A model generated the notes under the pieces. The model saw only the letters and a list, made by a program, of their open reading frames with translations. It searched no databases and was not told the origin of the DNA. Position numbers and translations under genes: made by a program. Shown in pieces: positions 21,112-27,163 of a DNA stretch of 27,163 nucleotides. Numbering within the stretch: position 1 is the first letter of the stretch; each line of letters opens with the position of its first letter. This DNA is from a virus, in IMG/VR virus record IMGVR_UViG_3300035201_000073, positions 1 through 27,163 of that record. The stretch is one strand, 5' to 3'.

Positions 21112-21843
21112 GTGAACATTGAGGACATGAGGTCATACATTCGATCTGTTGTCGAAATTGATAGCAGCGATATTTCGGATGCGACTTTGAACCGTTTCCT
21201 TGGTGAGGGCTACGATCAAGTTGTTTACAGCGAGAAGCGTTGGCCTTGGTACGAGGCAGAAACAACATTTACTACGGTTGCAGGGACTAAGGATTACACG
21301 TTAGCCACTGTTGGGGCTAGCGTGCAGAACGCTGCTTCTCCTCCTGCCAATGTGGGGTTGAAAGAAATTCAGGCTCTGCGAACTGATGACCAAATTCTTC
21401 AGTTGCTGGGTCGAGATGAAGCAGACGCGATGTATCCGCTAAATACCTCTACTAGCGGTACGCCTTATTATTGGAGTTATTGGGCTGACACGGTGCGGAT
21501 GTACCCGACTCCTACGGGTGGGGAAACTATTTATGTGCGTGGGTACAGAAACCCTACGCACTTTGGGGTAAATACTGTCGATGGGCTTGGTCCTGTTGAT
21601 TTCCCTGAACCGTTTCATGTTGTTATGGCTACATATGGGATTAGTCGTGCATACGACCAGCAAGAAGATCCCGATATGGCTGCTAACTACTTCAATACGT
21701 TTATCAGAGAACTTGATAATCTCCGAGCTAGATATCTTGATGCCCCTGCCCCACAGCCAATGGTGATGAACTCACGTTCTTCTTCTTCTCGATGGCTGCG
21801 AAACACTTATTTACCTAACCGTCTTCGGTATTCCTGGGAGTAA
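21112..21843 (+). CDS. Head-tail adaptor (connector) protein
   Basis: GTG at 21112 follows AAGGAG. The 243-aa protein starts with a short helical bundle (EDMRSYIRSVVEIDSSDISDATLNRFLGEGYDQV) as in gp6/gp4-type adaptors, then a beta-rich middle (ADTVRMYPTPTGGETIYVRGYRN), and a C-terminal helix (PDMAANYFNTFIRELDNLRARYLDAP). It should bind the portal and join it to the tail. The position between capsid and beta-propeller tail genes agrees. Confidence 0.85.
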   Translation: MNIEDMRSYIRSVVEIDSSDISDATLNRFLGEGYDQVVYSEKRWPWYEAETTFTTVAGTKDYTLATVGASVQNAASPPANVGLKEIQALRTDDQILQLLGRDEADAMYPLNTSTSGTPYYWSYWADTVRMYPTPTGGETIYVRGYRNPTHFGVNTVDGLGPVDFPEPFHVVMATYGISRAYDQQEDPDMAANYFNTFIRELDNLRARYLDAPAPQPMVMNSRSSSSRWLRNTYLPNRLRYSWE

Positions 21844-21846
21844 TAA

Positions 21847-23424
21847 GTGGCACGTCCTGGGTTTAAGCTGGAAATGCTTCAAGATTTTAGTGGTGGTCTG
21901 AATTTGCGTTCGGACCAGTTTAATCTTGCGCCTTCGGAGAGTCCTGCGATGTTGAATGTGGATGTGGACCCTCGGGGTGGCATCAAAATGCGTCTTGGTG
22001 TAAACGTGCGTAATGGAACGGCGTTGAATGAAGATGTTACTGGGTTGGAGCAGTTCACTCCCGATGGGGGTACTGCCCAAGTTATTTGTTCGCATGGCAC
22101 TACTGTCGCTTCGTCTGCTTCAGGTGATTTCACTGCGCTTTCGGGTGTGTCGGTAACAAACGGTGATCGTTTGTATGGGCAAACAACTAATAACAAGTTT
22201 TATGGAGTTTCGGGAGATGCTGCGTCGTTTGTTTACGATGGAACAACTGCTTCAAACCTTGCGTCGAATGTCAACGGTTCAGCAGGAAATTACCCTATAG
22301 CGAGGTATACCTGTCATTGGAATAACTTTGCTTGGGTCGGTCACACCAAAGAAGGTGGCACTGCTTACCCTAACCGTATTCGTTGGTCTAAGTTGGATGA
22401 CCCAGAGACATGGTTTGAATACGACTACATTGACGTAAACGTGGGTGAACGAGGGGACGAAGTGTCTGCTGTTCTTCCGTTTGCAGACAGACTTTTAGTA
22501 TTTAAGACGAACAGCATTCATGCTTTGTACGGCAATAGCGCTCAATCATTCCAAGTGAATCCTTTGACTCAAGATGTTGGTTCGGTGTCAACGTCATCCC
22601 CAGTTTCTAGCCCATATGGGGTTTTCTTCTGGTACGACCGTCAAGGCGTATGGATGTACAACGGGGAACAGTTTCTTTGGGTGTTTGAAAAGCTAATGCC
22701 AGCCATCGATGATGGCAGGCTGCAGTTTGATAACCCACCGCAGCTTGCTTGGTTTAAGAATCGTTTATATGTTGCTGTTGACTGGGATGAGACAAGTGGC
22801 AATAACCCTAAACGTCGGGTGTTGATTTATGATCCGACGTTAGGTACTACTGGTGCTTGGACGATGACTGACATTGATGCAAATGTTTTGTTGACGTTCG
22901 CTCCGCCAAATGCTGAACAAGCGCTTTTGGCAGGATGCGAAGAGAACACAGGTCGTGTTATCCATTTGGAACAAAACTTAGAAACAGACTTTTATGGAGC
23001 GACTTCTTCACACATCACTAGTTCTTACACGTCGAGTTGGCTTGTGGGAGGCAACCCGATTGTTAGGAAACGCTGGGGGAAACCTCGTATTGTTGTGAGT
23101 TCAGACAATACGGTTGCTTTGACAGCAAAGTTGTATGTCGATTACAACAGTTCTGACTATACGAAACAAATGCCTTTTGGTGTTCAAACGGAAGCATCTA
23201 CGGGGGCTGCTTGGAATACGAGCACATGGGCAGGGACTCCACCACCTGCTACGGCTGCTACATGGGCTGGAGAACCGAACACTAGCGTCACAAACATTGA
23301 ACGCTTACCAACACTTGGGACAGCCAAAGCTATACAAGTGAAGATTGATGGTCCCACTACCAACGATGAGGCTTGGGAAGTGAATGCTATGGCGTTTACA
23401 TATCTACAAAGAAGGTTACGTTAA
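21847..23424 (+). CDS. Beta-propeller tail protein (nozzle / P22 gp10-like stabiliser)
   Basis: The 525-aa protein starts at GTG 21847. It has an N-terminal GFKLEMLQDFSGGLNLRSDQFNLAPSESPAMLNVDVDPRG segment of the type that opens podovirus stabilisation or nozzle proteins, then repeated beta-blade sequences (RLYGQTTNNKFYGVSGDA, RIRWSKLDDPETWFEYDYI, RLLVFKTNSIHALYG, GVWMYNGEQF) that suggest a propeller. In P22 and T7-like phages such proteins form the short tail tube below the adaptor. No tape measure gene is visible, which supports a short tail. Confidence 0.85.
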   Translation: MARPGFKLEMLQDFSGGLNLRSDQFNLAPSESPAMLNVDVDPRGGIKMRLGVNVRNGTALNEDVTGLEQFTPDGGTAQVICSHGTTVASSASGDFTALSGVSVTNGDRLYGQTTNNKFYGVSGDAASFVYDGTTASNLASNVNGSAGNYPIARYTCHWNNFAWVGHTKEGGTAYPNRIRWSKLDDPETWFEYDYIDVNVGERGDEVSAVLPFADRLLVFKTNSIHALYGNSAQSFQVNPLTQDVGSVSTSSPVSSPYGVFFWYDRQGVWMYNGEQFLWVFEKLMPAIDDGRLQFDNPPQLAWFKNRLYVAVDWDETSGNNPKRRVLIYDPTLGTTGAWTMTDIDANVLLTFAPPNAEQALLAGCEENTGRVIHLEQNLETDFYGATSSHITSSYTSSWLVGGNPIVRKRWGKPRIVVSSDNTVALTAKLYVDYNSSDYTKQMPFGVQTEASTGAAWNTSTWAGTPPPATAATWAGEPNTSVTNIERLPTLGTAKAIQVKIDGPTTNDEAWEVNAMAFTYLQRRLR

Positions 23425-24734
23425 TGGTTGATTTCGATTATCCGCATTTGGCTGAGTCAGGTCAAGCTATCGAAGCTTCAAAGCACAACGATAACTGGAA
23501 CAAAGTAAAGAACTTCATTAATGGGGATGTATCTAACCCTGCTAATTATCCAGGGTTGTTGAGGGCGGTTGATCCTAGTGCTACGGGGACGTTGACTGCT
23601 ACAGGAACTGTTTCTCTTGGTGGTTCTGATGCTTTGTATTTGAACACTTCCCAGAATGACGTTATTGGTTTAGCTACTGGAACTGATATCAATGGTCAAG
23701 CTACTGGACAATTTCTTAAAGATCTAGAATATCGAGCAAACTGGACAAGCACTGGTCCTGGCACTAACACTGCCCAGCTTTCTTATGGTTCGGATATAGC
23801 TACTGGCGTTTATGCTGGAAACTATCTATCCGAGAGTCACCGTTATTCGGTGTACACCCGCCGTGCTGGCGAAGGATACCAAGGTCCTTACGACGGTCGT
23901 CCTGCCGCCGAATACCGTCTAGTTATCAACGGATCAATGGCGATCCGTGGTGACATTATCGGCTACACAAGCAAAAACGAAAGCGACCCTGGAACATCAA
24001 CTGATTACCTAGACGGTGAAGGTACCCGTATTGACTGCCAGTGGTTGAATGTTGGAGCGAACGTCGATATTGCTGGTGAGCTTCGTGTGCAAACAGCATA
24101 CGACTTTGCAAAAATTTATTTAGGAAACGATTACTCGCTTCAAGATTACATTGAATGGCACGACAATCTAGACGGACTTGGCAACGCTGGTTTAGCGTTC
24201 GGTCACAACGATCTTCGCCATATCCAATTTATACGTTCGGGTACCAACTTGGACATGAGAACAGTTATCGCCCCAACTGGGGACCCTGCCGTATACCCTA
24301 ACACGACACAGCCCAACGCTAATGGTTATGATGGGTGGCCGACTCTAAGTGGCACTCAAGCGGTTATCGCAACAGGTCAAGCAGGCGCAAGTCCTAACAC
24401 GGTGCATTCCCAACAGTTAGGGATTTCGTCTTCTTCGATACGTTTCAAAGAAGACGTTCAAGACATAGACGTTGAAGAAAACTGGGCAAAGCTACGAGCT
24501 TTGAAGCCTCGTACGTTCCGATGGAATGAAGAAGTATCAACAAATTCTGGAATGGACTACGAGACACAAACTCCAGAGCCAGGATTCATTGCTGAAGAAG
24601 TACATGAAGCTGCACCAGACACAACTTTGTATGACCCTCATGGTGATCCGATTGTTTACAAAGAAAAGTCGATGCTTGCGATGCTAGTTAAAGCAGTGCA
24701 AGACATCGACAATCGGTTAGGGGCGCTTGAATAA
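23424..24734 (+). CDS. Tail fibre with self-cleaving S74 intramolecular chaperone
   Basis: ATG at 23424 overlaps the previous stop as TAATG and gives 436 aa; an in-frame start at 23373 lies inside the previous gene. The last 100 residues are a peptidase S74 chaperone: the cleavage serine at residue 337 and lysine five residues later in [39 protein letters not shown] and a C-terminal helix. In this family the chaperone trimerises the fibre and then cuts itself off. The body is Gly/Thr/Ser-rich beta structure. It probably attaches the phage to its host. Confidence 0.9.
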   Translation: MVDFDYPHLAESGQAIEASKHNDNWNKVKNFINGDVSNPANYPGLLRAVDPSATGTLTATGTVSLGGSDALYLNTSQNDVIGLATGTDINGQATGQFLKDLEYRANWTSTGPGTNTAQLSYGSDIATGVYAGNYLSESHRYSVYTRRAGEGYQGPYDGRPAAEYRLVINGSMAIRGDIIGYTSKNESDPGTSTDYLDGEGTRIDCQWLNVGANVDIAGELRVQTAYDFAKIYLGNDYSLQDYIEWHDNLDGLGNAGLAFGHNDLRHIQFIRSGTNLDMRTVIAPTGDPAVYPNTTQPNANGYDGWPTLSGTQAVIATGQAGASPNTVHSQQLGISSSSIRFKEDVQDIDVEENWAKLRALKPRTFRWNEEVSTNSGMDYETQTPEPGFIAEEVHEAAPDTTLYDPHGDPIVYKEKSMLAMLVKAVQDIDNRLGALE

Positions 24735-25381
24735 TGCCCACAGGTACGACATACACACAGGACGTAGGTGGGGGAACAAACCTCATTTCCTATGCTGACG
24801 GTTTCCGTTATCAGGGAACGTGGTCTTCTGGTGTGTCGTATTCAGTTGGGGACGTTGTTGAATACAGCAACGGCTCCTATGTGTGTAGATCAGCTAACCA
24901 AAACAATACTCCTGCTACTGGTAGCGCTTACTGGCAGGTAGTTTCCAATGCTGGTACTGCTGGTGGCCCTGGCCCTGCAGGAGCCGCTGGACCACAAGGA
25001 CCATCTGGGCCAACGGGGCCAGCAGGTTCAACAATTCTGTACGGTATCGGTGATCCACAAGGGGTGACTGGTAGTGATGGGGACTATTACTTAAATACGA
25101 ACAGCAACTATTTCTTTGGACCTAAAGCTAGTGGTGTGTGGCCTCCAGGTTTCAGTATTGTTGGTCCTCTTGGGCCTAGCGGTCCAACTGGGCCGACGGG
25201 GCCGATAGGACCGACGGGTGATCCTGGCGGACCCCCTGGACCTACAGGCCCGCAGGGGCCGCAAGGAGTTGTTGGTCCTGCAGGTGACGCAGCAGGAGTC
25301 ATCAATGGCGGTATCCCTGCTTCAAGTTCTAATGGCGACTACGGCGGGGTCACGCCGATAGACGCAGGAGGGGTTACATAA
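24734..25381 (+). CDS. Collagen-like tail fibre with carbohydrate-binding segment
   Basis: The 215-aa product starts by TAATG overlap. Residues about 26-70 ([20 protein letters not shown], then GSYVCRS...YWQVV) match the small aromatic carbohydrate-binding fold of CBM5/12-type modules. Two Gly-X-Y tracts at residues 78-99 and 144-188 are collagen-like, giving a rod that trimerises. Between them lies a short beta segment. It likely acts with the neighbouring fibre genes in host-surface binding. Repeated GGNCCN codons could make this region prone to length change. Confidence 0.88.
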   Translation: MPTGTTYTQDVGGGTNLISYADGFRYQGTWSSGVSYSVGDVVEYSNGSYVCRSANQNNTPATGSAYWQVVSNAGTAGGPGPAGAAGPQGPSGPTGPAGSTILYGIGDPQGVTGSDGDYYLNTNSNYFFGPKASGVWPPGFSIVGPLGPSGPTGPTGPIGPTGDPGGPPGPTGPQGPQGVVGPAGDAAGVINGGIPASSSNGDYGGVTPIDAGGVT

Positions 25382-25684
25382 ATGCCAATTCAGATTCAAT
25401 TCCGCCGAGGAACATACGCCGAATGGGTTGCTGCTGACCCGACAATGGCTGCTGGAGAGTTCGCTCTCCAAACAGATGCTGGCGGTGGACAGATCGCAGG
25501 CCAGTTTAAGATTGGTGATGGTACTACGGCTTGGAGTTCACTCGCTTACGGCGGTGTAACAGGTCCAACTGGACCGACTGGTCCTCATGGAACTTCTGTC
25601 AATAATCTTGACGGGGGCGAAGCGGCAACTAACTATGGAGGCATCGGAGCTACGGCTACTGGTGGGAACGCACAAGGAATATAA
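25382..25684 (+). CDS. Short Mtd_N-like fibre protein with collagen-like end
   Basis: The 100-aa product opens IQIQFRRGTYAEWVAADPTMAAGEFALQTD, continues FKIGDGTTAWSSLAYGG, and then has [10 protein letters not shown]. The first part matches the N-terminal domain of major tropism determinants and similar fibres, which folds as a small beta trimer and anchors the protein. The next gene has a second copy of this domain, so the two probably arose by duplication. ATG at 25382 follows GGAGGGG. Confidence 0.85.
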   Translation: MPIQIQFRRGTYAEWVAADPTMAAGEFALQTDAGGGQIAGQFKIGDGTTAWSSLAYGGVTGPTGPTGPHGTSVNNLDGGEAATNYGGIGATATGGNAQGI

Positions 25685-26164
25685 ATGGCTGTACAAATAC
25701 AACTTCGACGAGACACCGCTGCCAACTGGACTAGCGCCAACCCGACTCTCGCTTTGGGCGAGTTCGGGATGGAAACCGACACGATGCTTTACAAGATCGG
25801 TGACGGCACTACTGCGTGGAACTCGCAGAGCTACGCAGAGCTTGCTGGTACAGACAAGTTCACGATTAATGAAGTGTCAACTGCGACTTATACGTTGGTT
25901 GCTGCGGATGCTGGCAAACTTTTGAAGTTTACGAATGGAACGGCGAACACCTTGACGGTGCCGCCTAACTCCAGTGTCGCTTTCGATATTGGAGTAACGA
26001 TCAATGTTGTCCAATACAGCACAGGTCAAGTGACTTTGACTCCTGGCGCTGGCGTAACCATTTATTCGTACAATAGTGCGTTGGGTATCACGGGCCAGTA
26101 CGGTCAAGCTGTTCTCACCAAGTGTGACACTGATCTTTGGATTGCGGCAGGACTTCTTAGCTAA
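25685..26164 (+). CDS. Mtd_N-like fibre or baseplate protein
   Basis: The 159-aa product opens VQIQLRRDTAANWTSANPTLALGEF, followed by YKIGDGTTAWNSQSYAE, a second copy of the domain in the preceding gene. A beta-rich segment follows (FTINEVSTATYTLVAADAGKLLKFTNGTANTLTVPP...GAGVTIYSYNSALG), typical of phage fibre head domains. It probably forms part of the receptor-binding apparatus. Start by AAGGA site at 25685. Confidence 0.83.
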   Translation: MAVQIQLRRDTAANWTSANPTLALGEFGMETDTMLYKIGDGTTAWNSQSYAELAGTDKFTINEVSTATYTLVAADAGKLLKFTNGTANTLTVPPNSSVAFDIGVTINVVQYSTGQVTLTPGAGVTIYSYNSALGITGQYGQAVLTKCDTDLWIAAGLLS

Positions 26165-26739
26165 TGGCTGGTGTAACGACTGCTTCTAGGGCTGGTTGGG
26201 GAATTATTGCTTCTTCCGAGGCGATGAACCCAAAGGTGGGCCAAGGTTCCGACATGAGCTATAGCCCTGGTCTTGGTGGCAACTTCTACATAAGTAACAT
26301 TCCTACTGACCGATGGAAAGATTTAGAAATTTGGATTCACATAAACCAGCAGTCCACTTGGGCTGGTGAAGGCTATTTCGCTTTCGGAAACTCAGCGACA
26401 CCCAATAGAGGTTGCTACAACTATTGGGGTTGGTCTACGGGACAAAGTTACGGAGGAAATTCACAGACGAATCAGTATGTTTACCCTCAGTCGTACAGCA
26501 ATATGGCAGGTTGTCTGCACATTTATCTCGCCAATGCTTTCACAAATCAAAACACTAAAGCATGGTATTACGAAGCGTATAATTCCAGCGGCAACCAGAC
26601 AAGTTATGCCACGGTTCAGGCTGGGGCAGGGGTTTACGAAACTACAACTCCAGTTGACCAAATGTACATTTACACTCCTTGGGGTAACGGTTCTTCCTCT
26701 TACCAAGGTTGGCAGATAATTGGAAGGAATCCACAGTAA
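26164..26739 (+). CDS. Unknown tail/fibre protein
   Basis: The 191-aa product starts by TAATG overlap. It is rich in Trp, Tyr, Gly and Asn (WKDLEIWIHINQQSTWAGEGYFAFGN, YNYWGWSTGQSYGGN, YIYTPWGNGSSSYQGWQIIG), like lectin-type beta-jelly-roll domains of fibre tips. It has no match recognised here. Its place in the fibre cassette points to surface binding. The next gene is similar in style, so the two may have arisen by duplication. Confidence 0.8.
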   Translation: MAGVTTASRAGWGIIASSEAMNPKVGQGSDMSYSPGLGGNFYISNIPTDRWKDLEIWIHINQQSTWAGEGYFAFGNSATPNRGCYNYWGWSTGQSYGGNSQTNQYVYPQSYSNMAGCLHIYLANAFTNQNTKAWYYEAYNSSGNQTSYATVQAGAGVYETTTPVDQMYIYTPWGNGSSSYQGWQIIGRNPQ

Positions 26740-27163
26740 TGGGCGGCGTAGACGCATGGGGTACTCGGACACAACATTTTCATCTGCTTGGTACGGTCGA
26801 ATGCACAAATAATACGACACAGTATTTAGAGTTGACTGGCCTCTCCACTAGTTATGCGGCGATGGAGTTTGTGTTTACTGGTTGGATTGACCATTCGGGG
26901 GGCGGTGGCACAAACATCGGTTCGGGCCAGTTCACTGATGGGCCATCTATCCAGATGCAGGGCGCTTGGCCTGGAGGCCCAGATTCTGGCGCTTGTTTTT
27001 ACCGTTCGGTCAACGGAGTCCAGTACGACTCTACCTACGCTATTAACACTCAGATGGGTGACGGTATTAACAGCAGTAGCTATATGTTATCTCCGAATTG
27101 GGGCAGAATAGGGAAGCTCTATTATCTGTCGAGTGGTACCGCTCAGGAGCAACGGTTCACGAT
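26739..27163 (+). CDS. Unknown tail/fibre protein, cut by window end
   Basis: An open frame of 141 codons begins at ATG 26739 on the previous stop (TAATG) and continues past the right edge. It reads MGGVDAWGTRTQHFHLLG, then YLELTGLSTSYAAMEFVFTGWIDHSGGGGTN, GGPDSGACFYRSVNG and MLSPNWGRIGKLYYLSSG, with the same aromatic, glycine-rich beta style as the gene before it. Function is unknown; the full length is not visible. Confidence 0.8.
   Translation, partial: MGGVDAWGTRTQHFHLLGTVECTNNTTQYLELTGLSTSYAAMEFVFTGWIDHSGGGGTNIGSGQFTDGPSIQMQGAWPGGPDSGACFYRSVNGVQYDSTYAINTQMGDGINSSSYMLSPNWGRIGKLYYLSSGTAQEQRFT

Noticed and set aside
25108-25305. Gly/Pro-rich open frame antisense to the collagen-like fibre
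   Set aside because: Gly-Pro codons read as Gly-Pro on both strands, so this is a mirror of the real gene.
24734-27163. Diversity-generating retroelement suggested by Mtd_N-like domains
   Set aside because: No reverse transcriptase, template repeat or variable-repeat pair is visible in the window; the domain also occurs in ordinary fibres.

Overview
The window is a continuous piece of a tailed-phage (Caudoviricetes) genome, most likely podovirus-like. It has a complete packaging and head module, a P22 gp10-like beta-propeller tail protein and a fibre cassette, but no tape measure or long-tail genes. No tRNA, CRISPR array, insertion sequence, integrase or recognisable host gene was seen. Gene content (TOTE-type primase, Endonuclease VII, RusA, Gp88 family, DUF932, 2OG-Fe(II) oxygenase, collagen-like fibres) resembles uncultured aquatic phages. 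The Gp88 protein, frequent GTG/TTG starts and small CxxC proteins hint at an actinobacterial host, but this is a weak inference.

Layout. Positions 1-12575 form a leftward (minus-strand) early/middle region. Transcribed from right to left it holds a lone 240-aa protein with its own terminator, a repeat-rich regulatory region (11459-11852), a run of small unknown genes with a lysozyme-like endolysin (9131-9454), DUF932 and Gp88-family genes, many tiny genes (some zinc-ribbon-like), and a DNA-processing module at the left end: Endonuclease VII, Cas4/RecB-like nuclease, a possible ssDNA-binding protein, a DnaB/RecA-like helicase, a TOTE-type primase, RusA and an edge-truncated putative nuclease. 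Many genes overlap by ATGA or TAATG, which suggests translational coupling.

Positions 12576-13105 are non-coding and separate the two transcription directions. They carry strong inverted repeats, including a 19-bp G/C-rich perfect hairpin. From 13106 to the right end the late genes run rightward: small terminase, three tiny genes, a membrane protein, terminase ATPase and nuclease as two separate overlapping genes, portal, scaffold, major capsid protein, a CCCH mini-protein, head-tail adaptor, beta-propeller tail protein, a fibre with a self-cleaving S74 chaperone, a collagen-like fibre, two Mtd_N-like proteins and two unknown tail proteins, the last cut by the window end. A 2OG-Fe(II) oxygenase sits on the opposite strand between the small and large terminase genes.

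The most interesting signals are (1) seven copies of a 19-bp palindrome, CGTTACTAAATTAGTAACG, confined to 7.9-12.6 kb, mostly just upstream of leftward genes, which look like operators of an undescribed phage regulon; (2) two near-consensus leftward promoters sharing an 11-bp sequence around the -35 box; (3) a terminase large subunit split exactly between ATPase and nuclease; and (4) a tRNA-like acceptor/T-arm structure embedded in one of the promoters.
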